A stretch of DNA of 64,000 nucleotides from Gammaproteobacteria bacterium Ga0077536 (GTDB lineage: Bacteria > Pseudomonadota > Gammaproteobacteria > Ga0077536): NCBI GenBank assembly GCA_001464935.1, contig LNEL01000053.1, positions 92,305 through 156,304 of the forward strand. The letters are read 5' to 3'. A program made the translations under genes and the position numbers. Shown in pieces: positions 17,796 to 26,259 of the stretch. Every line of letters begins with the position of its first letter. The first letter of the stretch is position 1. Below the pieces are notes generated by a model that saw nothing but the letters and a program-made list of their open reading frames with translations, was not told where the DNA came from and searched no databases.

Positions 17796-18809
17796 TCAGG
17801 TCTTGGGCTGCTGGCTACCGTAGCCGTAGCCATATCCATAGCCGTACCCGTACTGTCCGTAACCGTAGCCGTAGTTGCCGCCAGCCGCCTGGTGTCGAAT
17901 CTTGTTCAATACGAGCCCTGTGATCTGGACATGTTCCAGCGCCTGCAGAGTACGCTTCAGGGTTTCGCGTGCCGTCTTGTAGGCCTCGACGACCAGCACC
18001 ACCTGGCCGATCAGCGGCGCGAGCGCGGCGGCACCGGACATCGCGAGCACCGGCGGCGCATCGAAAATGACCAGGCGATCCGAGTAACGCGCGGCCAGTT
18101 CCGACGCCAGCTTGACCATGGCCTGACTGGCAAGGCGCTCGGTGATGCCCTCTCGAATCGTGCCTGCCGGGATGAACGACAGCGTCGGCACGTTCGTGCG
18201 CTGGATGACGTCGGCAAGGTCGAGATCCGGATGCGCCAGGTAGTCATAGAGGCCCGTGCGGTTGAACGCGCCGAACAGGCGGCTCAGGTCCGACTTCAGG
18301 ATGTCGCTGTCAATCGCAAGCACCGTGCGATCGATTTCCATCGCGATGCTCATCGCGAGGTTCAGGGTCGTGTAGGTCTTGCCCTCGCCGGGCATTGAGC
18401 TCGTGACCATGATCAGATTGCCCGGCCGTTGCGCATGGGTGCCCGCGCCGGGTGCCGTGTTCGCGATCAGCCGCCGCTTGACCTGCTGGAATTCCTCGGA
18501 CAGGCGGGACGCCGGATCGCCCGGCACCAGAAACCCCATCCGACGCAGGCGCTCGAAATCGAGTTCGAGTGCCGCGCGGCCGAACTTGTGCCGCGGGATG
18601 CCGCTGCCCTGCTCGCTGGCCGGGGGCGGCGGAGCCGTCGTCGGCGCAGGTTCACTGTGGGTCGGCGCCGCCGTCGCCTGCGGCTCAGCCAGCGGCGCGG
18701 CCGACTCGGCGTGCACCTCCGGCGTGGCGCCCGCGTCCGGAGCCGCCTCGCCGTTCGGCGCTTCAGGTTCCCCGCCCAGCTTGCGCATTGCGCGTTCGAT
18801 TGTGCTCAC
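17796..18809 (-). CDS. XrtA-associated tyrosine autokinase (CpsD/BY-kinase type)
   Basis: A 337-residue BY-kinase. After a Pro/Ala-rich linker (about residues 15-70) come Walker A SSMPGEGKTYTTLN, Walker A' LAIDSDILKS and Walker B VIFDAPPVLA. The last 28 residues (310-337) are a Gly-Tyr repeat with nine tyrosines, the expected autophosphorylation cluster. The start is a GTG at 18809 whose GTGA overlaps the stop of the chain-length gene. With that membrane partner it should cycle between phosphorylated and free states to control chain length and export. Confidence 0.93.
   Translation of the reverse strand: MSTIERAMRKLGGEPEAPNGEAAPDAGATPEVHAESAAPLAEPQATAAPTHSEPAPTTAPPPPASEQGSGIPRHKFGRAALELDFERLRRMGFLVPGDPASRLSEEFQQVKRRLIANTAPGAGTHAQRPGNLIMVTSSMPGEGKTYTTLNLAMSIAMEIDRTVLAIDSDILKSDLSRLFGAFNRTGLYDYLAHPDLDLADVIQRTNVPTLSFIPAGTIREGITERLASQAMVKLASELAARYSDRLVIFDAPPVLAMSGAAALAPLIGQVVLVVEAYKTARETLKRTLQALEHVQITGLVLNKIRHQAAGGNYGYGYGQYGYGYGYGYGYGSQQPKT
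17817..17876 (-). repeat. Degenerate hexanucleotide repeat coding the Gly-Tyr tail
   Basis: The 3' end of the tyrosine kinase gene is built from GGNTAY units (Gly-Tyr), interrupted once by a Gln codon, giving nine tyrosines within 18 residues. Some neighbouring units are nearly identical at DNA level, so the unit number could change by slippage and alter the number of phosphorylation sites. Confidence 0.8.
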
Positions 18810-20440
18810 GCGATCATTCCTATCACGGAAGAAATCTTGCCGTGTAAATCGATACCCATGACGAACATCACGACCTGGCCAATGTAAACCATGACAAGGC
18901 CGGCCAGCGCCGCCGAGAATGCCATCAATTCATAGCGGCGCTGCTGGCGATGCAGCGGGCTGCTGGACATGCTGACGACGCCCAGCACGGGCAGTCCCGT
19001 GATGTCTTTCAAATCCGGCACGTCGATGATGCGCGGATTCATCTGCGACAGCACCGCCGACAACGCGCCACCGATGCCGAGGCCCACCAGCAGGACGATG
19101 CTCGCGAACAGCAGCCGGTTCGGCCCCGTCGGCAACAGCGGTACGCGCGGCGGCTCGATGATCTTGACCTTGACGTCGTCTTCGCTCTGGTCGGCTTCCT
19201 GCGACATGTAGGCCAGTTCGCGCCGTTTCAGCAGCTCGCCGTACTGTTCCTTGTTGACTTCGTAATCGCGGTTGAGTCGTGCGAGTTCAGCTTCTACCTC
19301 CGGCACCGTGTCGACCTTGCGCTCGAGTTCCTTCACCCGACGCTCGTATTCCGCCACGCGCGTCTGCAGCCCTGCGACCATGGCATCTGCTTCCGCGGCC
19401 TGCAGTTGCAGTTGCTGCTTGAAGGGGTTACCGATCATCGACGCTGATGACGAAGGCTCGTCTGGATCGGTCGGATTCTCCGCAGCCTCCTTCTCGAGCT
19501 CCAGCTTGCGTGCTTTGATCTTGGCTTCGAGGTCGACAACCATTTTGCGCATGGTCACGACATCGGGGTGCTTTTCGGTGTAGGCGACGAGGAGATCGTC
19601 CACGCGATTGGTGAGGTCGGCGATCTTGGCCTCGTGCTGGGCGATTTCAGGATCGCTTTCTTCCAGCTCGGGAAGTTCGTCCATGGCGAACGGATCTTCG
19701 ACCGTCGCCTGCTGACTCGCGGCCTGCTCTTTGAGCTGATCCCGACGGCGAATTCCCTCTTCGAGTTCGAGTTGCGCCTGCTTCAACTGGGTATGCGCGG
19801 CTTCCAGACGAGAGAAGAATCCCCCTTCCGAGCCGGGCATGACACCGACATTTCTCTGCTTGAATTCCTTCAGGCGCTCTTCCGCTTCGACCAGCCGCTT
19901 TTCATAGGCCGCGATCTGCTCTTCGAGGAACTTCTGCGTGACGGCGGTTTCCCTGCGCGAGTCACCGAGCGTGGACTCCATGAACGTGTTGAGCAGTTCG
20001 TCCACGACCGCTTTGGCCACTTTTGGCTTGTCGCTCGAGTACTTCAGCTCGTAGATATTGTCGCGCGTGGTGCCGATGATCGAAATATCGGAAGACAGAT
20101 CGGAGATCAGCTTGTCGAACTCTTCCGGCGTTTTCGTGCCAAGGTCCAGATCCGTCCGGCGCGCGACCTCTTCGAGATTGGGCCTCGTCAACAGGGTCCG
20201 GCTGAGCAGCATGGTCGTGTTCGACAGGTTGCCACTGTCGAACGCGATACCGCGCAGCAGAGGCCTCAGCATCGAGCGGGAGTCGAGATAAATCTTGGCC
20301 GACACCTGGTACTGGTCGGGCATCAGCTGGACGGCGCCCCACCCGAGCGTGCACGCGATGATCGCCGTGGCGAGCCCCACCCAGCGGTAGAGCCACGCCA
20401 TGCGCAGAAAAGTTCGGGCGACTTGGACCTGTTCGTACAT
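18806..20440 (-). CDS. Polysaccharide chain-length determinant, PEP-CTERM locus (Wzz-like, TIGR03007 type)
   Basis: A 544-residue inner-membrane protein. A first transmembrane helix (about 15-37) is followed by the Wzz beta-strand motif QYQVSAKIYLDSRSML, a long charged coiled coil (about 165-410) that reaches into the periplasm, and a second helix (LLFASIVLLVGLGIGGALSA) after PPRVPLLPTGPNR. A third hydrophobic segment lies near the C-terminus (ALAGLVMVYIGQVVMFVMG), which ordinary Wzz proteins lack. It sets polymer length together with the autokinase. It precedes the kinase by a four-base overlap. Confidence 0.92.
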   Translation of the reverse strand: MYEQVQVARTFLRMAWLYRWVGLATAIIACTLGWGAVQLMPDQYQVSAKIYLDSRSMLRPLLRGIAFDSGNLSNTTMLLSRTLLTRPNLEEVARRTDLDLGTKTPEEFDKLISDLSSDISIIGTTRDNIYELKYSSDKPKVAKAVVDELLNTFMESTLGDSRRETAVTQKFLEEQIAAYEKRLVEAEERLKEFKQRNVGVMPGSEGGFFSRLEAAHTQLKQAQLELEEGIRRRDQLKEQAASQQATVEDPFAMDELPELEESDPEIAQHEAKIADLTNRVDDLLVAYTEKHPDVVTMRKMVVDLEAKIKARKLELEKEAAENPTDPDEPSSSASMIGNPFKQQLQLQAAEADAMVAGLQTRVAEYERRVKELERKVDTVPEVEAELARLNRDYEVNKEQYGELLKRRELAYMSQEADQSEDDVKVKIIEPPRVPLLPTGPNRLLFASIVLLVGLGIGGALSAVLSQMNPRIIDVPDLKDITGLPVLGVVSMSSSPLHRQQRRYELMAFSAALAGLVMVYIGQVVMFVMGIDLHGKISSVIGMIA

Positions 20441-20497
20441 CGTATTGGTTCGTCAGCGCTGCCTGGATGAATGCTGTGTCGGCATGTTGGCGACGAA

Positions 20498-21151
20498 CTA
20501 GAACCACGCTTCCGGAATGATGATGATGTCGCCGGGCTGCATCGCGACGTTGGCCGAGATGTCACCGTCCCGGATCAGGTCATCGAGGCGGATGTTGAAC
20601 TCCTCTTCCTTGCCGCCGGCGTAGCGCACCAGCACGGCGCGATTGCCGGCCGCGAAATCCGTGAGGCCGCCGGTCTGGATCATCAAATCGAGCACGGTCA
20701 TGTTGCGGCGGTAAGGCATCGCCGTCGGCCGCGTGGCCTCGCCGACGATTCGAACCTGGTCGTAGTACTCGCCGACGAAGCCACCGACTGTCACGGTCAC
20801 CAGCGGGTCGCGCACGTATTCGCCGAGTTCCTTTTCGAGTTCGACCGCCAGTTCCGGCGGCGTCTTGCCGGTGGCGAGGTATTCCTTGACGAGCGGCGTC
20901 GAGAAGCGGCCGTCGGGTCGCACGATGACGGTCTGCGAGAGTTCGGGATTGCGCCACACGAAAATGTTCAGGCTGTCGCCGGGACCCACGCGATAGACCC
21001 AGTCCTTCGCGTAGTCGCTGTCCTTGGGCGCGTCGGGGTAACTCGACCAGAACGGGTTGGTGAACGAACAACCGGTCAGCGCCAGGGCGGCTGCGCCCAG
21101 CAGCAGCATACCGATGACTTGCCGTTTCCGATGATTAAGGTTCGCCCGCAT
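20498..21151 (-). CDS. Polysaccharide export lipoprotein, PEP-CTERM system (Wza-like, TIGR03027 type)
   Basis: A 217-residue lipoprotein with lipobox LALTGC about 27 residues from the ATG at 21151. AGGA lies nine bases before that ATG; the frame is open further upstream but has no comparable site. The mature protein carries the Poly_export domain (YRVGPGDSLNIFVWRNPELS, TVIVRPDGRFSTPLV) and SLBB-like strands (VRIVGEATRPTAMPYRRNMT, QPGDIIIIPEAWF). It should form the periplasmic/outer-membrane export ring. It is the first gene of the long leftward operon, so the operon promoter should lie in 21152-21418. Confidence 0.92.
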   Translation of the reverse strand: MRANLNHRKRQVIGMLLLGAAALALTGCSFTNPFWSSYPDAPKDSDYAKDWVYRVGPGDSLNIFVWRNPELSQTVIVRPDGRFSTPLVKEYLATGKTPPELAVELEKELGEYVRDPLVTVTVGGFVGEYYDQVRIVGEATRPTAMPYRRNMTVLDLMIQTGGLTDFAAGNRAVLVRYAGGKEEEFNIRLDDLIRDGDISANVAMQPGDIIIIPEAWF

Positions 21152-21418
21152 AGTCGTAATCCTCACACTGCTGCCGCCCAGGTTCTGCCGGTTTCGTCCG
21201 CGCCAGCCATGGCCCGCAGACATAAAACCTTCACTTTCAAGATGGTTAGGTGCCATTTTTTATCTATTTACTGATTAAGTCCAGCACCAGCCCGCCACGA
21301 GCAGGGCAACGCCCTGCCCAAGGCCTCAGGCATCGGCGCGGTCGGGCAATCCTGAAGCCGGGATTCTAGAAGGGACGGACCGCCGCGCACCGTGCCGTGG
21401 CGCCCGTCTTCACAATTG
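21152..21418. other. Intergenic region upstream of the EPS operon, with hairpin at 21301-21317
   Basis: This 267-base gap should hold the leftward EPS operon promoter. An AT-rich patch at 21240-21275 stands out from the GC-rich surroundings, but no convincing -35/-10 pair could be read. A perfect seven-base stem with an AAC loop lies at 21301-21317, about 100 bases after the stop of the acyltransferase gene that reads into the region. It lacks a T run and may be a weak terminator for that gene. Confidence 0.4.
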
Positions 21419-22699
21419 TTATGCCGCCGCCTCGGGAGGCTGTGCATGCGCATCGTGCAAGGTATCTGCGGCCACCGGCGTTCGCGTGGCCGCGTCGGGC
21501 AGGAAAGCAATGTGGCGCTCGGAAAAGGCCAGCCGGCCCCCGGCCATCGCCGTTTCGAGGTACTGGCGGGTGACCTGTTCGTCGACAGCGGCCATCAGCG
21601 CCAGTTCTTTCGGCCCACCGCGGAAGACCAGTTCGTCGGGCTTGCTGCGATCGGGCGTGGCCTGCTTGCGGGCCGCTTCGAGCGCGAACTCGAGGCGCTG
21701 CGCGGGGTGGGCGAAGGCCAGCACCATCGCCAGTTCGTCCATCGAGCGCATCCGCGACGCGAAGACCTTGAACAGGCGCCGGGCCCGCTCCGGGTGATTG
21801 TGCAGCTGGGACTCGAAGCTCGACCGGTCGAGCGTCATCAGTTCGCTGTCGACGAGAGCGGTCGCCGAGGCGGCCCGCGGCTGATCGTCGAGCAGCGCGA
21901 GTTCGCCGAACAGGTCGCCCCGCCCGAGGTGGGCAAGCGTCAGTTCCTGGTCTCCATCACGCTTCCGGGAGATTCGGACTTCACCTGTTTCAATGACATA
22001 GGCGTGCTCGCCGATATCGCCTTCGCTGAAGATCAGCTCGCCCGAACGGAGCACGAGGCGCTCGAAACTGTCCTTGAAGGAACTCAGCGCGGTGTCGGGC
22101 AGGTCGCCCAGCGCCCAACCGATGAATTGCCTGGTGGTGCCGGCCAGCGGAATGACGTGGTTGCCGATTTCCTCGTTCCAGATCTTGTCGCACAGTTCGG
22201 TGAAGCCGAGCCGCCGGTACATGCCGGCCGTCTCGAAATTCACGACCACCACCACATGCGACGCCCCGTAGCCCTGGCAGACCGTGGCCGCCATCCGGAA
22301 CATCGCCCGGATGACGTCGCGGCGCCGGCGCCACGGGCCCCGGATCGCCAGCATGCCGGCACTGCCGAACACCGGCGTGTCGCGTCCCTGCCATTCGGGC
22401 CCGAGCCCGGGCAGGTCGTCCGAGGCCTGACGACGATACTCGGCGAAGTCGTACAGTTCATCGACCGGCAGGCCCGCTTCACTGTCCTTGACCAGGCGCA
22501 TCGTGGCGACCGGTTCGGCGTGCTCATAGGCCACGACGTGGTAGACGCTCGGAAATGCATCGAAATGGTCGACCAGCCGGTGGCCGGGCACGGGTTTACC
22601 GCCGAACTTGCCGTCCTCGATGACGAAAACTTCGTGGCGCAGCCACAGGGCGTCGTCGATTTCCTTCGGGCTGCGGGCCAGCTTGATGCGGATGGGCAT
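21419..22699 (-). CDS. GNAT acyltransferase fused to cyclic nucleotide-binding domain
   Basis: A 426-residue fusion. Residues about 1-185 are a GNAT/N-acyl amino acid synthase-like domain (LWLRHEVFVIEDGKFGGKPV, GSAGMLAIRGPWRRRRDVIR) similar to the PEP-CTERM/exosortase-associated acyltransferase family. Residues about 205-320 are a Crp-type cNMP-binding barrel (GELIFSEGDIGEHAYVIETG, GRGDLFGELALLDDQPRAAS). The last 100 residues resemble a degenerate Crp winged helix (MAAVDEQVTRQYLETAMAGG). Second-messenger binding may therefore control acyl transfer. It lies just upstream of the EPS operon on the same strand. The acyl donor and acceptor are unknown. Confidence 0.75.
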   Translation of the reverse strand: MPIRIKLARSPKEIDDALWLRHEVFVIEDGKFGGKPVPGHRLVDHFDAFPSVYHVVAYEHAEPVATMRLVKDSEAGLPVDELYDFAEYRRQASDDLPGLGPEWQGRDTPVFGSAGMLAIRGPWRRRRDVIRAMFRMAATVCQGYGASHVVVVVNFETAGMYRRLGFTELCDKIWNEEIGNHVIPLAGTTRQFIGWALGDLPDTALSSFKDSFERLVLRSGELIFSEGDIGEHAYVIETGEVRISRKRDGDQELTLAHLGRGDLFGELALLDDQPRAASATALVDSELMTLDRSSFESQLHNHPERARRLFKVFASRMRSMDELAMVLAFAHPAQRLEFALEAARKQATPDRSKPDELVFRGGPKELALMAAVDEQVTRQYLETAMAGGRLAFSERHIAFLPDAATRTPVAADTLHDAHAQPPEAAA

Positions 22700-22807
22700 G
22701 GGTACGGCTCTGCCTGCGGCCGCGCGCGGGCGGCCGACACTGTCGAATTGGTCCGATCAGTCTAGCACGCACCTCCGGCGCCGCCCGGTGTCGGCCGCCC
22801 TGACGCG

Positions 22808-24427
22808 CTAGAAGCTCAGACGCAATTCCGTGTAGACCCGGTCGGTGTCGTCGAACTGGCCGAAAATGCCGGTCTGCGGGCCACCGAAGACGTCGCCGCC
22901 CAGCGTCGCGCGCCAGTTCGGCGAGAACTCCCAGCTCATCTTGGTCTGCAGCACCCACTCGTTGCGATCAAGGCTGCGGATCCACAGGATTTCCGGGGTC
23001 AGGTCCGGATGCCAGCTGGTCGTCGTCAGCATCACGCTGACACCGGTCTCGACTTCCTTGAACAGCATGTCCCGGTCGTGGTCCTGGAACCAGGTCTGGA
23101 AGAACTGCACGTTGACGTTGTGACCGGCTTCGCCGGCCCAGTCGGCCCCGATCACATAGCGCAGTTCGTCGGTTTCGATCAGGCCGTCGAGATCGGTGAG
23201 ACGGTCGATGCTCATCAGCCGGTCGAGGGTCTGGATCGCTTCGCCCTTCAGCACGAAGCTGCCGAAATCCTTGGCGAACGTGGTGCCGAACTGGTGGATG
23301 CGTTCGTGCAATGGCCTGAAGGTCACGGTCGGCACCGGGGCGACGCTGATGCGGCGATCGAGCGCGGCAGTCTTGTCCGGGCTCGTGTAGTAGAACGCGG
23401 AGATGTCGTACCCGTTCTTCAGGTAGGACGCCCGTGCCCCTGCCCCGAAGTCGTCCCAGTCGCTGCGCGGCGCCTTGTCCTCGAGGAACACGCCACGCAC
23501 GCCGGGCGGCAGTTCGATCGGAAACGGATAGTAGTCCGCCCCGAACACGCCGAGGTTGTCGACGGTCATCAGCGGGATGTAGACGAACTCCCCGTGGAAG
23601 TCGCCGTTGAAGTACTCGGCGCGCGCGGCCCACTGGGGAATGCGGATCAGATCGAAGTCCGGCAGCACGAACTCGCGCAGGTCCAGCGCGGAGATCACGT
23701 CGGCAAAGAACAGGCCGACCATCTCGCCCCAGATGATGTGCTGCCGGCCGACGCGGAATTCCCAGTTGTCGGCGTCGATGTCGAGATAGGACTCATCGAC
23801 ATAGCCGAACAGCTTTTCATCGTCTTCGACGCGGTCATTGTAGAAGGTTTCGAATTCGAAGACCGGGTCGTATTCGATGTGTCCGCCGAGTTGCCACTTC
23901 ACGCGCGGACTGAGCGCGCCGTTGAGACGCAGTTTCAGGATATTGCGGAATTTCGAGAAGTGCCCTTCTTCCGGCACCGTGTACGCGAATTCGTTCTGGT
24001 AGAAACCGCTGACGCGCACCGCCGGCTTGGGCTTCGCCTGGTCTGCGGCGGGCGCGGCGGCCGTTGCAGCCGGGGCGGCTTCGTCGAACAAATCGTCGAC
24101 ACTCTCCGCCTCGCCCGCATCGTCGGGTGCTGTATCAGCCGCCGCCGGCGCAGACGGTTCGGGTTCGCCGAACAGGTCATCGACGCTCTCGGCGCTGCCG
24201 GCGTCCTCCGCTGCCGCAGCAGGGGCCTCCGCCGGCTCGTCCGTTGCCTCGAACAGATCGTCCATCGACTCCTGCGCGAGCATCGGCCCGGCGACTGCCG
24301 TCTCGAAACCGGCCGCGTCGAACGGCGATTCCCCGGCTTGCGCGTGCGGCACAGAGGCGAGCAGTGTCGCCAGCATCGTGGCCCGCATCGTGTCGCTCGT
24401 CAGCGTGCGTCCCGTGGTCCTGTTCAT
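22808..24427 (-). CDS. DUF1302-like outer-membrane protein with DDLF repeats
   Basis: A 539-residue protein with a signal peptide (cleavage after SVPHAQA, about residue 31). Residues 50-130 are an acidic Ala/Pro linker with three SxDDLF(E/G/D) repeats. From about residue 135 it reads as an outer-membrane barrel: VSGFYQNEFAYTVPEEGHFS, FRVGRQHIIWGEMVGLFFAD, and a C-terminus ending LRLSF. The GRQxxxWG motif recalls DUF1302 proteins, which often accompany LolA-like proteins and lipid transporters. It is followed on the same strand by nothing for 108 bases and is preceded by the ATPase gene, so ATPase and barrel are probably one transcript. Confidence 0.75.
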   Translation of the reverse strand: MNRTTGRTLTSDTMRATMLATLLASVPHAQAGESPFDAAGFETAVAGPMLAQESMDDLFEATDEPAEAPAAAAEDAGSAESVDDLFGEPEPSAPAAADTAPDDAGEAESVDDLFDEAAPAATAAAPAADQAKPKPAVRVSGFYQNEFAYTVPEEGHFSKFRNILKLRLNGALSPRVKWQLGGHIEYDPVFEFETFYNDRVEDDEKLFGYVDESYLDIDADNWEFRVGRQHIIWGEMVGLFFADVISALDLREFVLPDFDLIRIPQWAARAEYFNGDFHGEFVYIPLMTVDNLGVFGADYYPFPIELPPGVRGVFLEDKAPRSDWDDFGAGARASYLKNGYDISAFYYTSPDKTAALDRRISVAPVPTVTFRPLHERIHQFGTTFAKDFGSFVLKGEAIQTLDRLMSIDRLTDLDGLIETDELRYVIGADWAGEAGHNVNVQFFQTWFQDHDRDMLFKEVETGVSVMLTTTSWHPDLTPEILWIRSLDRNEWVLQTKMSWEFSPNWRATLGGDVFGGPQTGIFGQFDDTDRVYTELRLSF

Positions 24428-24466
24428 CCGTGCTAATCCTTGAGTATGCGGCAGATGGGCCGGCGC

Positions 24467-25141
24467 TCAGACGACGAGGCGGCCGTCGGCAACGCTGACC
24501 ACGCGATCGGCCATTTCCATGATCCGGAAGTCGTGCGTGGAGAAGATGAAAGTCGTCTTCTCGGTCTCGTTGATCTGCTTCATCAGCGCGAGAATGCTTT
24601 CGCCGGTTTTCGAGTCGAGGTTCGCGGTGGGTTCATCGGCGAGAATGATGCTCGGCCCACCGGCGAGCGCGCGGGCGATCGCCACGCGCTGGCGCTGGCC
24701 ACCGCTCAGTTCATTCGGCCGATGCCGCATCTTGCCGCCGAGACCGACGGTCTCCAGGTAGTGCTTCACCCGTTCATGACGTTCCTGTTTGCCGAGATCG
24801 CTCCGCTGCAGCATCGGGTATTCGACGTTCTCCCACGCGGTGAGCACGGGCAGCAGATTGAAGGTCTGGAACACGAAACCGAGCGTGCGCGCCCGCAAAT
24901 CGGCGAGTTCGTCCGGGGTCTTGCGGCTGACCATCTCCTCGCCGATGAAAATGTCGCCCTTGCTCGGGGTGTCGATGCAGCCGATCAGGTTCAGCAGCGT
25001 GGTCTTGCCGCTGCCCGACGGGCCGGCAATGGCCAGGAAGCGGCCAGGTGCGACGACCATCGAGATGTCCTGCAGCGCATGGACGGTCTGAGTGCCGAGC
25101 TTGTACTCTTTGTAGACGTGCTCGACGCGCACAACGCTCAT
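24467..25141 (-). CDS. LolD/MacB-type ABC transporter ATP-binding protein
   Basis: A 224-residue ATPase with Walker A GPSGSGKTTLLN, Q-loop FVFQTFNLLPV, signature LSGGQRQRVA, Walker B IILADEPTANLDS and the switch His in FIFSTHD. This subfamily pairs with FtsX/MacB-type permeases that act on envelope lipids or lipoproteins. No permease is adjacent; the two orphan permeases at 33094-35985 are the obvious partners. Divergent from the LolA-like gene and upstream of the DUF1302-like barrel, it suggests an envelope lipid or lipoprotein export route split over two places. Confidence 0.9.
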   Translation of the reverse strand: MSVVRVEHVYKEYKLGTQTVHALQDISMVVAPGRFLAIAGPSGSGKTTLLNLIGCIDTPSKGDIFIGEEMVSRKTPDELADLRARTLGFVFQTFNLLPVLTAWENVEYPMLQRSDLGKQERHERVKHYLETVGLGGKMRHRPNELSGGQRQRVAIARALAGGPSIILADEPTANLDSKTGESILALMKQINETEKTTFIFSTHDFRIMEMADRVVSVADGRLVV

Positions 25142-25445
25142 CGAAGCCGGCTCCGATGCTGTCCGGCGGTCGGTTCAGGACTTGCGCTGTGGCTCATGGT
25201 AATTCTAAGTTGGGGCCTATAAGGCACTGAAATTCAATCCGTGTTTGAATGCTAGCACAAGGCGCGAGCGCGATTCACGCAGCACCCGTCCGTCTGCGGC
25301 GGCCGCCCCCGGCCCCTGACGCCACCGCCACGGCCGACACCGCGCGCGGGACGTGCCGGTGCAACCGCCCGGCGTCCGGCTCGATTGCCGCTTCAGGTCC
25401 GGGCCGATAGCGCCGACTATAGGGTCCCCAACTCAGGTGTTTCCG
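25142..25445. promoter_or_regulatory. Divergent intergenic region with inverted repeat at 25232-25250
   Basis: The 304 bases between the leftward ATPase gene and the rightward LolA-like gene contain no gene. An inverted repeat ATTCAA-N7-TTGAAT at 25232-25250 lies in the only AT-rich stretch and is suitably placed to act as an operator for both directions. No clear -35/-10 or -24/-12 element was found. Confidence 0.4.
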
Positions 25446-26198
25446 ATGCGCATCAGACTCCGATTGCTGTCCGTGGCCGGCGCCGCGCTGGCCCTGCTCA
25501 TGACCTCAGGTGCCGTCGCGGCGGCCCTGGACGCGAATGGCCTCGTGGCCGCCGCCGACGCCATCCGCTTTCCAACCGAAGCCTTCCAGATCCAGGTCAA
25601 GGTCACCACGGCCGGCCGCAGCGGCCCGGAAGTGCATGAATACCAGGTCCTGCAGAAGGGCCATGAAAACAGCGTCGTGCGCACGCTGTCGCCCGCGTCG
25701 GAAAAGGGCCAGGTGATGCTGCTGAAAGGCGCCGATCTGTGGGTGTTCATGCCGCAGGTCTCGCAACCCGTTCGTCTGCCGCTGTCCCAGCGCCTGACCG
25801 GCCAGGTCGCCAACGGCGATCTGGCGCGCGCGAACTTCGCCGGCGACTACAATGCGACGTTGGTCAAGGAAGAAGTGATCGACGGCAAGCCGTGCGCACA
25901 GCTCGAACTGACCGCCGCGCGCAAGGGCGTGACCTACCAGCGCGTGCTGTACTGGGTCGAGACGGCGACCCGTCGTCCGGTGAAAGTGGAGTTCTATACC
26001 GTCTCGAAGCGCCTGATGAAGTCCGGCGTCTACAGCGACTTCAAGGACATGGGCGGCGTGCTGCGCCCGTCCCGTCTGACCCTGACCGATGCGCTACGCA
26101 AGGGTGAGCAGTCGGTGCTCGAGTACACCGGGCTGAAGAAGCGCGAAATCCCCGACAAGGTGTTCAGCAAGGAATTCCTGCGCAAGCTGCAGGACTGA
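25446..26198 (+). CDS. LolA-like outer-membrane lipoprotein-sorting protein
   Basis: A 250-residue periplasmic protein. The ATG at 25446 gives a signal peptide (RLRLLSVAGAALALLMTSGA with cleavage near VAAALD). The mature part keeps the LolA/LolB-like fold pattern: VHEYQVLQKGHENSVVRTLS, GADLWVFMPQVSQPVRLPLS, TYQRVLYWVETATRRPVKVE and SGVYSDFKDMGGVLRPSRLT. This subgroup (COG2834, PF17131-type) differs from classical LolA and usually sits by DUF1302 barrels and FtsX/LolD or RND transporters. It probably carries a lipid or lipoprotein across the periplasm. Confidence 0.82.
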   Translation: MRIRLRLLSVAGAALALLMTSGAVAAALDANGLVAAADAIRFPTEAFQIQVKVTTAGRSGPEVHEYQVLQKGHENSVVRTLSPASEKGQVMLLKGADLWVFMPQVSQPVRLPLSQRLTGQVANGDLARANFAGDYNATLVKEEVIDGKPCAQLELTAARKGVTYQRVLYWVETATRRPVKVEFYTVSKRLMKSGVYSDFKDMGGVLRPSRLTLTDALRKGEQSVLEYTGLKKREIPDKVFSKEFLRKLQD

Positions 26199-26213
26199 GC
26201 AGCTCGAGTCCAG

Positions 26214-26248
26214 GCGCCGCTCCTGGCCCGTAGCCCGGGAAGCGGCGC
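26214..26248. terminator. Hairpin between convergent genes
   Basis: Arms GCGCCGCT (26214-26221) and AGCGGCGC (26241-26248) can pair, with a further CCTGGCCC/GGG pairing inside the loop. The element lies between the stops of the LolA-like gene and prsT, which converge. There is no T tract on either strand, so it may slow convergent transcription rather than end it cleanly. Confidence 0.4.
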
Positions 26249-26259
26249 GGCGCCGGCCG

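Noticed and set aside
13900..21200. Signs of recent horizontal transfer of the EPS operon
   Set aside because: No flanking integrase, transposase, tRNA-linked repeats or obvious shift in base composition; the single tRNA lies more than 35 kb away and is in its usual place.
21230..21260. Possible sigma-54 promoter (TGGCACC on the minus strand) before the EPS operon
   Set aside because: The GG is followed ten bases later by TC instead of the required GC, so the -12 element is missing.
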